64,000 nucleotides of DNA from Ktedonobacteria bacterium brp13 (GCA_015099395.1 AP024096.1:2418001-2482000); one strand, 5' to 3'; counted from the stretch's first letter, positions 18,401-27,496 are shown. Notes: generated by a model from the letters alone, not told the origin. Program-made: numbers and translations.

Positions 18401-18536
18401 GATCGCGCCTCCAACGCACCAGGATGAAACGGATGATCCCCTGCACCACAAAGAACCGGAGTATCGGCCTCCGTTCTCAGTGAGTAACCGTCTGGGTGGT
18501 GGATGGGGCAGCGAACGAGAAAGAGGTGAACGATGA
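15450..18536 (+). CDS. VirD4/TraG-like coupling ATPase
   Basis: A 1028-residue protein. Residues ~1-200 form a soluble N-terminal domain, then two transmembrane helices (LLLVGGIFGALLFYRWY and LMLVALVVVGVMVLWW). The ATPase has FLVARSRYGKSTLIQLLAQ near residue 445 (P-loop with A instead of the usual first G), VIDPHKDLIQDLLLLIP, and a Walker B VFCAIDEFHAF near residue 713, followed by LLATQNLKRL. These are hallmarks of HerA/FtsK-type coupling proteins that bring DNA to the transfer channel. The last ~170 residues are polar and low in complexity (Q, E, S, T rich). The start at 15450 has a GGAAAGG upstream; a frame-open ATG at 15417 lacks one. It overlaps the next gene by 4 bp. Confidence 0.82.
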   Translation: MKQMTTSTVDSATMLTTPLKPSPQMEIIAAPDGAEYVMLILPSEEGERQASAMENFFQACATDEAFSLELVGTRREQGFVLRASSAEQLVLLSKQFAAQYPQAELHRIEPAADPLFLHLGEHAVIGEFALSQPPWMPLKTFSGKTLAEPGADPLAGILAAMEPLGSGQRCVSQLALVRAPDTWIAHDIRKSVEHPLQGERDAITRERKPSSETAEGLKTLLLVGGIFGALLFYRWYTTHAWFQLTLMLVALVVVGVMVLWWKVKHGRQDIYDMKLVSEKLSRQAFYTNLRVVAIGQQTSSTHEQLKAHIKRLEVAYRQFTLSSANSLFLKRTHYVQSDDQQATRLKPANAFPYRHPLLRLFHGGAPGPDIWNGLELSGAFHLPQAFTDLPLVRRLSVKHLLASPEIAHQIEQTPSPLPPALIGYSRHRGFSIPVYLPFETLFSHKFLVARSRYGKSTLIQLLAQAAMHPVRDRTPQPGLFVIDPHKDLIQDLLLLIPSHRAKDVVLLDLTDTQYVVALNPLDASMGFTRDQAVANLMASFERVWSDFWGPRMAYFLKAVCLLLYTLNQQKVQQGHAGQQYTLLDINPLLQYPDYALQVLDELDMSEIWHQELLAWWQNVYFALPKQSSFRSEVIMPIVSKLGVFQDNQQLRRIVGQPVTKAPIHQAVTEGKIVLCALSSRDMDDAAVNVLGSTLINLLHRSFRLQEHLPLLERRKVFCAIDEFHAFSGGDYDRLLSEDGKFGCSMLLATQNLKRLNKIRDGLLEMVFSTCDNICAFNVSAADAKLLEEELRSVVEQRHIISQPRLHCYVRLAIPGYPVQIVSVSLARPPSWQYNAARLSQADAIRRDNQDHYAHADAIDQQYAQHLTQFLTIKPFAQKVHRDAQAARTSKQEQEEAEQRAEEFRLQTGASKSTSQGPMTPSSSSNDDHTRQQEQDGTPKGIGSSLSAGGTASKGTASHAEGEQEEGKRNHPRSRRNKDAKDAVGIAPPTHQDETDDPLHHKEPEYRPPFSVSNRLGGGWGSERERGER

Positions 18537-20533
18537 CGAAAGCACCCAAAGCACCCAAAGCGCCGAGCGAACCATCCCCCATCTGGACGCCATTGTCTCG
18601 CGCAGATCTGGAAGCCTGCCTGGAAAAACACAACTATACCAACCAGCATCTCACCATCCTCTCCTGGCTGATCTGGCTTCCGCTCCTCTCGGGTGATGAA
18701 CTCCTGCGTGTGCTTTCCCGAACAGAGCGACACCTGGATGTGGCAAAGGGAGATCTTGCTGAGCATCTTAAAAGCATGGCGAGCCTGGGACTCATTGAGA
18801 CGATCAGGCTACGAGAGCCCCCTGTGAGAAACCACCAGCGCTATTATGCGACTGATCTGGGATTATACCTCTATCTTTCGGCGGTCCATTCATTCCCGCC
18901 GCTCTCTATCGCTCGACTCGTGCGATCCTATCCGGTCGAACGCGAGGATCTGCTGGCTCGTCTGGCTCGTCCACATATTCACCTTGCGTGCATGTCCCTG
19001 GTGACACGCATCATCGCCGAAGAAGAAACGCGTGGCAATCATCTTGTCAGCTACCAGCAACCCTGGCAGCATATCACTTCCATTGCACAGAAGAGGTATC
19101 TCCTCTGCAGTGATGCCGCCTTGCTTCTTGAACACCACGCTTCGCGAGCGCACTATGCCTTCCTTATTCATGTGGATATCGAGCCACATCAGAAAGAAGA
19201 GCGAGAGGTGGAAAAATGGTTGCTCTCCCTTCTGGACCTGCGCCAAAGCATGAGACTCTCTCGTCAACACTGGCCTGAACTCTTGATCATTTCCACACGC
19301 AACCGCCTCCCTCTCTGGGCGCATCTCCTCCTGGAGACAAGTTTCAAACGAGTCACAAAGCCCCTCGCAGGAGGCATAACGACCCTCGATGCTCTGAGTG
19401 GGGCATCGACACCCTGGTGGGATTTTGCGATGCTGACAACGGCAGAACATCCCGACCAAGTTGACCAGGTATCCCTAGAGCACCTGCTTCGCGAGCCAGC
19501 CTCTCTGGAACTGATAGAACTCTTCTCGAAGCAACGTCACTTGTATGAGATTCGCTTAAAAGAGGCGGCTTCACCACCCTCACGAACGAGGAAACGGCTG
19601 CAACGCTATGTCGGCAACCCCCTGCAAGATGAAGCAGACCATCTCACCAGAGAACACCTCGAAGCGCTGTTTGGCGCAACAAGGAAAAGTCGGCAAAGCG
19701 TGGAGGGCGCAGGGTTGCTCACCCTTGCGCTGACCGCTACAGAAAAAGAAATGCTTGGCTGGTCTGCCCATCATCCTTTGCTTGATATGCTCACGTTGCA
19801 GGCACTCCTGCGGCCTGCAGCAGATCCCCAAGCGATCAAACCGCTTCAGCAACGCATCAGCCATCTCTTCAAGCTTGGCTTGATCGAGACCAGACTGTGG
19901 TCAGGGGGAAAGACACCATTAGAACAACAACGGTATCTCCTAACATCCGTTGCAGTAAAGTTTATCGCAACGCGTCATGGCGAACCATTTAGTTTCTACT
20001 TTGTGCCTCCGAAGTATCAAAAAGGCAATGACGAACAGCTTGATCGACAATGGGGAACACGAGGGCTCAATGCTCAGATGAATCATACGCATGGACTGTA
20101 TGCATTCATGCGTCAGCTATACAGAGGAACACATGCACGAGGAGAGATTATCTACCACTGGAAAAGCGCGCACGAGGCAGCCCGGTGGTATCGGGACACG
20201 ATCTCACAAGACGATGAACACGCCCGTCCAGACGCTGAGCTCGTGTTTGCTCTATCCCCTATTGATCAACCCGTGAGGATGGTCCTGCTTGAATATGACC
20301 GTGGGACTACGGGAGCCGTTGAGTATTCCCGCAAGTTTACGGCGTATCTGGACTATCAACAGGCAACAGGGAAAGCGCTTCCGCTTCTCGTTGTGACATC
20401 GTCCCGCAAAGCAACCGAGCGTATGCAGCACGTCCTGGATACATTACAAGGATCGTTGCCCGTCATCATACTCCTCGAAGAAGATCTTCTTGCACACGGT
20501 CTCGCACTCGTGCTTCGTCATTTCCCGCCATAG
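18533..20533 (+). CDS. Replication-relaxation-like winged-helix protein
   Basis: A 666-residue soluble protein that starts in an ATGA overlap with the coupling-protein gene, so the two are translationally coupled. Two winged-helix regions are visible (residues ~35-115, LSWLIWLPLLSGDELLRVLS ... LGLIETIRL, and ~395-475, LKLGLIET-type wing). The last ~190 residues match the C-terminal part of replication-relaxation proteins (PF13814): RPDAELVFAL, VLLEYDRGT and YSRKFTAYLDYQ, a PD...ExD...K arrangement like a PD-(D/E)XK core. Members of this family accompany conjugative coupling proteins and relaxases in Gram-positive-type elements. A role in DNA processing at transfer is likely but not shown. Confidence 0.72.
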   Translation: MTKAPKAPKAPSEPSPIWTPLSRADLEACLEKHNYTNQHLTILSWLIWLPLLSGDELLRVLSRTERHLDVAKGDLAEHLKSMASLGLIETIRLREPPVRNHQRYYATDLGLYLYLSAVHSFPPLSIARLVRSYPVEREDLLARLARPHIHLACMSLVTRIIAEEETRGNHLVSYQQPWQHITSIAQKRYLLCSDAALLLEHHASRAHYAFLIHVDIEPHQKEEREVEKWLLSLLDLRQSMRLSRQHWPELLIISTRNRLPLWAHLLLETSFKRVTKPLAGGITTLDALSGASTPWWDFAMLTTAEHPDQVDQVSLEHLLREPASLELIELFSKQRHLYEIRLKEAASPPSRTRKRLQRYVGNPLQDEADHLTREHLEALFGATRKSRQSVEGAGLLTLALTATEKEMLGWSAHHPLLDMLTLQALLRPAADPQAIKPLQQRISHLFKLGLIETRLWSGGKTPLEQQRYLLTSVAVKFIATRHGEPFSFYFVPPKYQKGNDEQLDRQWGTRGLNAQMNHTHGLYAFMRQLYRGTHARGEIIYHWKSAHEAARWYRDTISQDDEHARPDAELVFALSPIDQPVRMVLLEYDRGTTGAVEYSRKFTAYLDYQQATGKALPLLVVTSSRKATERMQHVLDTLQGSLPVIILLEEDLLAHGLALVLRHFPP

Positions 20534-20957
20534 CAGAAGGAGAAAAGGGAAGCATCTGGATTTCTCGCTTGTTGCTTTCAAGCGTGGTTTTCCTGCCCTT
20601 CTGCTTGTGCTCATTGCACAACATCACGAATAATCGTTTTTGCTTCGCTTTGTGTAGTTCGTATGGGATATTGCTAGTGTTCCATACTCTTTTTTCTTTC
20701 GTGGCAATGCTCTTTGTTGCTCTTCGCTGTACAGAGAAGTGTCTGAAGCGTTTTTCTTCACAGGATTCGCGTGTGCTGAGGGGAAGATGTGCGGCTGTGG
20801 TGTATGATCACACTCTCTGCCTCCTCCCCTTGCTTTCCCAGATCTCACGGGTCATGAGACGATGCGAGCAAAAGAAAAGCGCCACAAAATGTCCTTGCAG
20901 CCATAGATAAAGGTCATGCCATCTTTTCTAGTTGATAGTATGATTGCATCACATCAT
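20534..20957. other. Intergenic region after the conjugation module
   Basis: No gene, repeat or clear terminator is seen in these ~420 bp, which separate the end of the plus-strand transfer block from the convergent flavoprotein gene. Confidence 0.5.
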
Positions 20958-21557
20958 CTACTGTTCTAGTTCTCGAATAATTTCTTTATCTAGCTTTTTT
21001 GTGCTCTTAGCCTGTTCAGCAGTAAATGAACTCATCATTCCATTCAATGCGTCGAGGATCACATCGGGGGGAACTTGATTCTTTGGCGGATACATCTCTG
21101 GCTCATATATGACATTCACTCCGCACATTCTGAGAAAATCAATACTTCTGAAGAAGGCTGGATGACCGTCGAGTCCACCGCCTGTCCGGAAGCATGGAAC
21201 TGCAATGATGGGATACCCCAATCCCATATATTCACATAAAATGCCAACTGCGAGCGTATCGCTTATCCCATTGGCCCATTTATTCATCGTGTTAAACGTA
21301 GCAGGGAAGACGACGATAGCGTCAGCGCGCGGCAACACATCAGGTTCTGTTGGATGCTTGTACTGACTTCGTATCGGATACTCAGTCAGTTGCGCAAAAA
21401 CAGGAACGTCGAAAAAGTTGTATCCTTGCGGAGTTGTAAGAATGCAAACATCCCATCCATTCGTTTTCGCTTGGATGATAAGCTTTTCTGCTAATGGAGC
21501 AGAAGAACTCGCGCAAATGATGATATAGAGTACCTTTTTTCCTCGTTGAGCTGACAT
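20958..21557 (-). CDS. Flavoprotein (HFCD/PPC-decarboxylase-like family)
   Basis: A 199-residue Rossmann-like protein of the flavoprotein family (PF02441): an N-terminal strand VLYIIICASSSAPLAEKLI, the second strand WDVCILTTPQGYNFFD, and LPRADAIVVFPATFNTMNKW, the typical P-A-T/S-F-N-T-x-N-K-x-A-x-G signature that binds FMN and the substrate; CEYMGLGYPIIAVPCF follows. Close relatives of this size are FMN-binding enzymes that decarboxylate cysteine-type thiols or transfer prenyl groups; the substrate here is unknown. It starts 12 bp after the end of a (now broken) BTAD regulator gene on the same strand, which would have made a two-gene operon. Confidence 0.8.
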   Translation of the reverse strand: MSAQRGKKVLYIIICASSSAPLAEKLIIQAKTNGWDVCILTTPQGYNFFDVPVFAQLTEYPIRSQYKHPTEPDVLPRADAIVVFPATFNTMNKWANGISDTLAVGILCEYMGLGYPIIAVPCFRTGGGLDGHPAFFRSIDFLRMCGVNVIYEPEMYPPKNQVPPDVILDALNGMMSSFTAEQAKSTKKLDKEIIRELEQ

Positions 21558-21569
21558 ATTACTCTCTTT

Positions 21570-23137
21570 TCAATGAAAGACGTGTTCCAAGTCATGTATT
21601 TGCTCATTCAGATTTTTGACATACGATGTAGATGCCCACAAAGCTGCATCGGTGCGCAGTTTGCAAATACGCTGAAAGATTTCTAGTGCTTTTGTCTGAG
21701 CTGCCACTGCAAGAGCATCACTTGCGTATCTACACATTTCGTCAATCTTGCCTTTTTGAATATAGGAATTTGCAAGATCACTGAGAATATAGCCTTTTTG
21801 ATAGATAGACGATAGAGACATTTGGGTGAGCGCTTCATGAAGAACAGTCTCTGCATCTTCTGGAAGTTGAAGAAGTGTATAACAACTTCCTTTATATCCT
21901 GCCAGCAAAGATGATGAAAATGTCGTGTGATAGGGATCATCTTCTAGTATTGCAGAATCTATTTGCAACTCGGCTTGCTCTAAAGTCGCAAAACAATCTT
22001 TGTCGTTTTTTAAGTTTGCATAGACCTCAGCAAGTGCGGCAGCAATCCAAGCACGCGTCGTCATGGTTGCAGGTTTATCGCATTGCTTCATCAAACACAA
22101 TGCCTCTTGGACAAGAGGGAAAGATACATCAGGCCGGTTATTTCGTGTTGAATTAAAACTCAAACGTACTAAGCCAACAGCTTGCAAAGGAATGTTTTTC
22201 GCTTCCTGTGCCGCCTCAATACCAAGTTCATAGTAAGTCTTTGCAGTATGGTAGTCTCGCATGTTTGATGAGATATTTGCAGTTATCAAAGAGAGTTCCC
22301 CTGCAATTGAACAAAGTTGTTGATAGGTCGTTTTTGGCTGTGAGACTTCCAACAATCTTGTCACAATGTCAAGACACTCTAAAACATACCGTCGTGAATG
22401 ATGAGAAACAACACCAGCCACCACAGGTATCATCCTCCAGCAATCATTCGTGATGCGCTCAAGGCGTTTTATCGTCGCGTTATCAATAACAGCAGACTTC
22501 CTCAAGGCACGTTGAAGTCGTTCATGCAGCTCAAGGTGAAACAAATCCTCAGAATGCAGTAAATTTTTTGCGGGAACAGTGTCAAGGTATTCTGTAACTT
22601 CGCTATTACTCACAACTGCATCATTTGCTAAATCTTGTCCTCGCAAGGTTGCTAATTCTAGCAAACTATTATGCTCTTCCGGTTCGTGATCTTCCATCCT
22701 ACTTGATGTATTGATACATGAAAAGGGATCGTCTGCTCCTCTTTGCATATAGAAAGAAAATACTGATTCGACATGAAGTGATGACGTTACCTCTGACTGA
22801 TTTTTGTGAATGTTCTGTCTACTATACAAGTTCTGAGCGGTTTTCTGGGTACGTGGGTCGGATGCAAGTCCCTTCGCCGCTAATTGATTGTAAAGTCGGC
22901 GATAATACTCTTCTGCTTCCTGGCGATAACCACGTTTGCAGAGCAGTTCCATAAGTGGTCTGAGAGTATCTTCATCCATGGGATGTGTACACCAATGGGT
23001 GCGCAAGAGCAAAGGGCGTGCGCTTCCCCTGCTTCACCATCATGAGTGAGATAATAACGACGAAGCGCATGAACCGATTGTCTTAACTGGCCTTCAACAG
23101 TATCGGAAAGTGATAGCAAATGCTTCAACTCATCCAT
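21570..23137 (-). pseudogene. BTAD-family regulator, C-terminal fragment (frameshifted)
   Basis: This is the 3-prime half of a SARP/BTAD transcription regulator with a TPR-type tail. LRQSVHALRRYYLTHDGEAG lies in one frame (22880-23137) and LLLRTHWCTHPMDEDTLRPL continues it in the next (from ~23012); the intact paralogue at 46724-48808 reads through the equivalent stretch (LRTYWQANPTDEDALRPLME), so a frameshift near 23005-23015 is inferred. From there 480 codons stay open to 21570 and show helical TPR-like repeats. The 5-prime half lies beyond a TnpB insertion at 24467-25246. A sequencing error could mimic the frameshift, but not the insertion. Confidence 0.75.
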
Positions 23138-24431
23138 TCAGACAGCTCATTCGTACAGAGGAACCCGTATCCTCCCTACGCTTACGAATCAGTTGTCGGG
23201 GGTGAACTGCTGCACCCAAGATCTCCTGCCCTCCTCGAAGAAAGGATTCAGAGAATGCGTGTGGAAACTCCTTGCGCAGAATATTGTAACTGCCGTTGAC
23301 ATCCGCTTGAATGCGCCGCCCATCGGAGGCCCGATATAATCCACGGGTTTCCCGTTGGCCAGAAAACGCTGGCTTTTCCGTTCGTTTTGGGTCGTAATTG
23401 GGAATCTCATCCAGGTCGAGAAACGAAGCCTTTGACGTATAGCTCTCTTCCCGAACCACGACGATCACCCCAACAAGCTGGGCCTTGTAACGGAGCATTT
23501 CGATAAAGCGGTGATGTGGAATCGACACAAACGTTTGATTGTTGCGCTTGCCCATCTCGACCCCCTGCTTCCACATTTTGTTCAGCCCAATCACCAACGT
23601 TCCAATGCCCTCAGCAACCAACACATCGATAATGCGACGGCTTGCCGTGTGTAAGTAGTGATTCACACGGCGAGTACACTTCGTCGTAATGCGATCCAGT
23701 TGGCAACTTGTCTTGCCGTGGTGTTGCGAGAGACGGCTCTGATGGCGGGCGCGTTGCTGATTGTAGTATTTGTTGAGATGCTTGAGGGGGCGGCCATTGA
23801 CGAGAACGGGCGAGAACCCTGGTTTGGTGCTGGTGACGGTGGCAAGCTGGTTGACCCCAAGATCAATAGCCGCAATCAACGTGGGATCAACAACCGCCTG
23901 TTTGATCTCTTTCTGATAGACCACCTCGATGACATAGGACGATCCACGCGGCACGATTCTGACCTGATCAATCTGGTCCCATGCCACCTTCGTTTCAATT
24001 TCAATCGGCAGCCCTGATGGCACCAGCTTGCCCGTCTTTTTGAACGCACGCTTGCCCAGCGCCTGCTTATCATAGAGCAAGATGTTGCGCCCCTTCTCCT
24101 TGTGCTTGTACGCAGGGATATTCGGCTTCCCAGTGAACTTTTCGGGATGGACAGACCACTCGTTGAGCGCATTTCTATACGCTCGCCAATTTTTATCGAT
24201 CAAGATTAAAATGGAGTTGGAAACCTTCCTGGGCAGAGCTTGATAACATTCCAGGTGCTTCACCCGGTGAAAGATCTCAGCGTAAGGAAGGTACTTCCCC
24301 CTATGAATATAATCTTGGCGAATTTGATACGTCACCTGATTATAGAGATTTTTGGAAGCAAAAGCGGCAGCATCAATAGCCGCAAAGCCGGGATCGCTCT
24401 TTTTGATGCAATGCTGCTCGACGAGTTGCAA
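23130..24431 (-). CDS. tnpB: TnpB RNA-guided nuclease (IS200/IS605 family, IS1341-type)
   Basis: A 433-residue TnpB. RuvC catalytic residues are present: D190 in AAIDLGVNQLATV, E328/E329 in VVVREESYTSKASF and D377 in RIQADVNGSYNIL. The usual CxxC...CxxC zinc finger between the last two is absent; the region instead reads FLDLDEIPNYD...FSGQRETRGLYRASDG, a variant shared by a known subgroup. The start is a TTG at 24431 preceded by AGGAGG with a 6-nt gap. No tnpA transposase is present, so movement needs one in trans. TnpB proteins cut DNA guided by an RNA made from the 3-prime end of their own gene and favour retention of the element. It sits inside the BTAD regulator gene. Confidence 0.92.
   Translation of the reverse strand: MQLVEQHCIKKSDPGFAAIDAAAFASKNLYNQVTYQIRQDYIHRGKYLPYAEIFHRVKHLECYQALPRKVSNSILILIDKNWRAYRNALNEWSVHPEKFTGKPNIPAYKHKEKGRNILLYDKQALGKRAFKKTGKLVPSGLPIEIETKVAWDQIDQVRIVPRGSSYVIEVVYQKEIKQAVVDPTLIAAIDLGVNQLATVTSTKPGFSPVLVNGRPLKHLNKYYNQQRARHQSRLSQHHGKTSCQLDRITTKCTRRVNHYLHTASRRIIDVLVAEGIGTLVIGLNKMWKQGVEMGKRNNQTFVSIPHHRFIEMLRYKAQLVGVIVVVREESYTSKASFLDLDEIPNYDPKRTEKPAFSGQRETRGLYRASDGRRIQADVNGSYNILRKEFPHAFSESFLRGGQEILGAAVHPRQLIRKRREDTGSSVRMSCLNG
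23158..23174 (-). ncRNA. Hairpin at tnpB 3-prime end, candidate guide-RNA/right-end structure
   Basis: GAGGA-TACGGGT-TCCTC on the minus strand folds into a 5-bp stem with a 7-nt loop within the last codons of tnpB. In this family the guide RNA overlaps the end of tnpB and the element's right end carries a hairpin. The RNA itself is inferred, not seen. Confidence 0.4.
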
Positions 24432-24466
24432 ATGCCACCTCCTGCCTTTGGCGTACTTCTCTCTTG

Positions 24467-25246
24467 CTATTCTCTCGCATATCCTGAAAAACGGTCAAGG
24501 CAAACACTGTGATACGTGTCTGCCTTTGACATCATTTGGTATCCTTTCTTGCGAACGTTTTCAACACTCATATGCCTCTCTATGGCCCAATCACTATAGC
24601 ATTCGTCAGGCAAATATGTCCCTTTAGATGCGAGCGCAGCATGTGCCTGTTCCCAGCACGATAAGGCCTCTTTTCCCTGCTGCTCCAGAAGTACTGCCTG
24701 CTTGATAGAGGTAGCGATCACATCGACATCGAGCCAGAGCAGTGGTCCTGATGCAAGCCGATAGCTTGGACCACTATCTCGATGGTTTTTGATGTAGATA
24801 ACCAGCTTTTTGCGGAGGGTATCTCCACCGGTTATCCCCTTTGGGCAGAGCAGGCCGCGCAAGAGACACACCACATTATCGATCCGGACCAACCCTTTCC
24901 CCCATCCCTCTTCATCTTCATCTTCGCTGCCTCTGGTGCGAGGTACGTTCTCAAGGAGCCAGTCCTTGAGGGCATAATGCTCAGGCAAGCTGGTCAGTAC
25001 TTTAAGCAAGGTAAGCCCGGTGCTACTGCCCTTGGGGCGATGCTCAAGGGTGACAATCTGGTAGCGACCGAGTGGAGGATCAGTATTGATCACCTCCTGC
25101 AAGACTTCGAGCTGTAAGCCTCCACAGGTACTCACTCGAACGAGTGGGACTGGCACGTCATGGAGATGTCCTATCTGCATCCATTGGATGGGATATACCC
25201 TACCCAACGTTTCATCGAACGTGTGCACTGGTTCTGTTTGCATCAT
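24467..25246 (-). pseudogene. BTAD-family regulator, N-terminal fragment
   Basis: A 259-codon frame holding the winged-helix and start of the BTAD domain of a SARP-type regulator: LPEHYALKDWLLENVP, LRRLLCP-type segment, YRLASGPLLWLDVDVIATSI, ALSCWEQAHAALASKGTYLPDE and CYSDWAIERHMSVENVRKK. The same blocks occur in order in the intact paralogue at 46724-48808 (YPLIWVDADAFTWSL, LPEEVYSDWAKARRED). The frame then leaves family-like sequence (MSKADTYHSV...) and stops where TnpB begins. GAGGAG with a 9-nt gap precedes the ATG at 25246, so an N-terminal protein could still be made, but it would lack the TPR tail. Confidence 0.75.
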
Positions 25247-25827
25247 ATTTCCACACTCCTCTCACATCCTTCTCTCGCGCCTCGTTCTATCAATACTCTG
25301 ATTCCCTGGCAATAGCAGGATACTCAGTATGGAGGCTTCTATCTGCTCATGCTGAGTATAACATAGCCATACCCATTGATACATGCTGTATGACTAAAAG
25401 AGGAAAGAGTATGTATCAATGGGTGAATGTATGTAGAAAACGATCTTCAATCCCAGCGGATATCTCTTCTTATCTTATCAAAGGAGACTCCTACTACATT
25501 CCTACCATAGTTCGCCTACCTCTGCTTGAAGCAAGTCGAGAGAGAGATACTCATCTCACCTACCATGTTTCCCCCTATTCCCTCCTCCATGCCCCTCTTC
25601 TCCAGTGGAGTCATTGAACACATCATCTCTACTCATGGGAGCATTTCTGTGCTGACACATACCCTTTTCGCCCAACGTAACGTGCTGAGATTATCCTCTC
25701 CCTCCCTCCTCCTCCTCTCCCCTTGCCTCCCTCTATGATGCCTCTCTCCTCACAGGGCCACCAGACTACGCTAGGAAGAGCAAATGGCCGTCAGCATTCA
25801 ATCTCATAATGAAGGAAAAGGTGATCC
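25247..25827. other. Intergenic region with a long hairpin
   Basis: No gene is seen. A perfect 14-bp inverted repeat (ACCCATTGATACAT at 25371-25384 and its complement at 25411-25424, 26-bp loop) could form a strong hairpin or mark a small element. A polypyrimidine tract at 25695-25734 lies ~95 bp before the next start codon. The region is divergent, so it should hold promoters for both the broken BTAD gene and the DUF2690 genes. Confidence 0.5.
25371..25424. repeat. 14-bp perfect inverted repeat
   Basis: Arms at 25371-25384 and 25411-25424. The similarity extends imperfectly a few bases outward. No run of T follows, so it is not a typical rho-independent terminator, and it lies upstream of both flanking genes. 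Confidence 0.6.
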
Positions 25828-26388
25828 ATGATCCTCTTGAAAAACACGCAACACCTTCGGCTCTTCGTCGTTCTTGGAATCAGTCTTGTGACAACACTCG
25901 CCCTTCTAGGTGGAACTATCGTGCTTCATGCTCAAGGATTCACACCCTTTGCGACGACAGCGCATGCAGCGAGTTCCACAACCACCTGTGCCGCAACCAA
26001 AGGAACACAGCAAGCCCTATGCGAACACCAGGACCCAGTTGCACAGGGATGCGTTATCGATACAGAAATACTCGATCTACAAACAGTGGTTCGAGAAAAC
26101 AAGCCAATTGGCGAGGTAGATCTGCGTTATTCGCCAACGTGTAAGACGTATTGGCTGCGTACACAAGCATTCGTGACCACCCAAGGCGTATTCAAAGCCA
26201 TCCATGCCATCCTCCTATTCCACAACCACACACAAGAGGATATCGTTGGAACACCCACCGTCAATCCGCTCAGGGCATATGTGGTTTGGACAGATATGAC
26301 GGTTGCACCCATTCTTCCACACGCAGGGTCAGCTCAATTTGACCTCTTTTCCCAATCCCAACCCATTACGGTTCCTCTAAAAGAGTAA
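25828..26388 (+). CDS. Secreted DUF2690 protein
   Basis: A 186-residue exported protein. An N-terminal signal peptide is visible: positive residues, a hydrophobic core (LFVVLGISLVTTLALLGGTIVL) and a TAHAAS-type cleavage region near residue 47. The mature part follows the DUF2690 pattern (CAATKGTQQALCEHQDPVAQ, GC, a strand, then GEVDLRYSPTCKTYWLR). The four cysteines probably form two disulphides. The family is found in secreted or cell-surface proteins of actinobacteria and Chloroflexota and has no known activity. It is followed after 82 bp by a larger paralogue, so the pair probably arose by duplication. Confidence 0.8.
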   Translation: MILLKNTQHLRLFVVLGISLVTTLALLGGTIVLHAQGFTPFATTAHAASSTTTCAATKGTQQALCEHQDPVAQGCVIDTEILDLQTVVRENKPIGEVDLRYSPTCKTYWLRTQAFVTTQGVFKAIHAILLFHNHTQEDIVGTPTVNPLRAYVVWTDMTVAPILPHAGSAQFDLFSQSQPITVPLKE

Positions 26389-26470
26389 AAGAGAGGCTCG
26401 TGGTTCTTTTCATCTGCCTCTGCAACGAGAAAATAGACCATTTCTACCTATTCCAGAAAGGGAACCAACC

Positions 26471-27487
26471 ATGAACGCAACACAACGCAGGCATACCCAG
26501 ACCATTCATATGAGCCTTCTGCTCACAATCACCTGTCTCTCCACCCTGATACTGGTATTTGGAAGCCTGGCTCTTCATGTCTCCGACGTCTCACCCGTAT
26601 CCTTTGCCCATGCAGCAACCACATGCGCGGCAACCAAAGGGACGCAACAAGATGTCTGTGAACAACAAAATCCGGTCACCCAGGGATGTGCACAAGATGC
26701 TCATTCAATTGAAGTTCAGTCTGTCTACACCGCTCAAAATATCTTGATTGGTGAAGTAGATTTCAGGTACTCCCCTACTTGCAAAACCCGCTGGATTCGT
26801 ACCATTGCCTATGCAAACACTTGGCAAGTACACGTAGTAGCCATTGATGCTATTATCTCCTTTCACACAGGCAAAAGTGAGGACATCAAAAAAACGAAAG
26901 CCAATGGGCAACAAACCACTGCGGTCACAGACATGCTCTTGCTCCCACCAAAGAGCCCCATTACTTGGCGGGGCCTGTTTTACCTGAATGGACAAGCTCA
27001 GCCGATAACGATACCACTCGTATCCTTGCCTCAAGGGGCACCAATAGCACCCAATACCGAAATACAAAGCCTCCCACACTTGACCTGCGCATCTGATCCA
27101 ACAGGACCACACTGTACTTTCCAAGATCCTATTGTGCAAGGGTGTGCTAGCGATGCACAGACAATTTCCTACCTAGAAATACGCACTCCTGATATGCAAA
27201 GCCTGCAGGCAACCGTCCAACGACGGTACTCTCCCAGGTGCCACAGCGAATGGGGAAGAATTCTCGAAGCTCTAGATACCCATCTTCCCATTTCCCTCGC
27301 TATAGGGGCAAATGCTATTCAATCGGGGTCAGGACCAAATTTGTTTAGCCCAATGGTTTTTATCCCTAACCTGAGTAGAGCCTCTCAAATCATAGGAAGT
27401 GTGAGTATGAATGGCATCCTCCCAACCCAAGATAATGCTATGGGCGCCGCCGCTATTCTCCCATCCTTGCCAGCGCCACCGCAATAG
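26471..27487 (+). CDS. Secreted protein with two DUF2690 domains
   Basis: A 338-residue exported protein. The signal peptide (hydrophobic LLLTITCLSTLILVFGSLAL, cleavage near FAHAAT) is followed by one complete DUF2690 domain (CAATKGTQQDVCEQQNPVTQ ... GEVDFRYSPTCKTRWIR) closely resembling that of the preceding gene, and by a second, more divergent one (LTCASDPTGPHCTFQDPIVQ ... TVQRRYSPRCHSEWGRI). Its role is unknown. AGAAAGGGAACC precedes the ATG. Likely co-transcribed with the upstream paralogue. Confidence 0.8.
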   Translation: MNATQRRHTQTIHMSLLLTITCLSTLILVFGSLALHVSDVSPVSFAHAATTCAATKGTQQDVCEQQNPVTQGCAQDAHSIEVQSVYTAQNILIGEVDFRYSPTCKTRWIRTIAYANTWQVHVVAIDAIISFHTGKSEDIKKTKANGQQTTAVTDMLLLPPKSPITWRGLFYLNGQAQPITIPLVSLPQGAPIAPNTEIQSLPHLTCASDPTGPHCTFQDPIVQGCASDAQTISYLEIRTPDMQSLQATVQRRYSPRCHSEWGRILEALDTHLPISLAIGANAIQSGSGPNLFSPMVFIPNLSRASQIIGSVSMNGILPTQDNAMGAAAILPSLPAPPQ

Positions 27488-27496
27488 ATCATTGCT

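Noticed and set aside
18533..20533. Considered as a relaxase of the transfer module
   Set aside because: No HUH or MOB-type histidine triad was seen; the C terminus fits replication-relaxation proteins better. No relaxase was found in the window.
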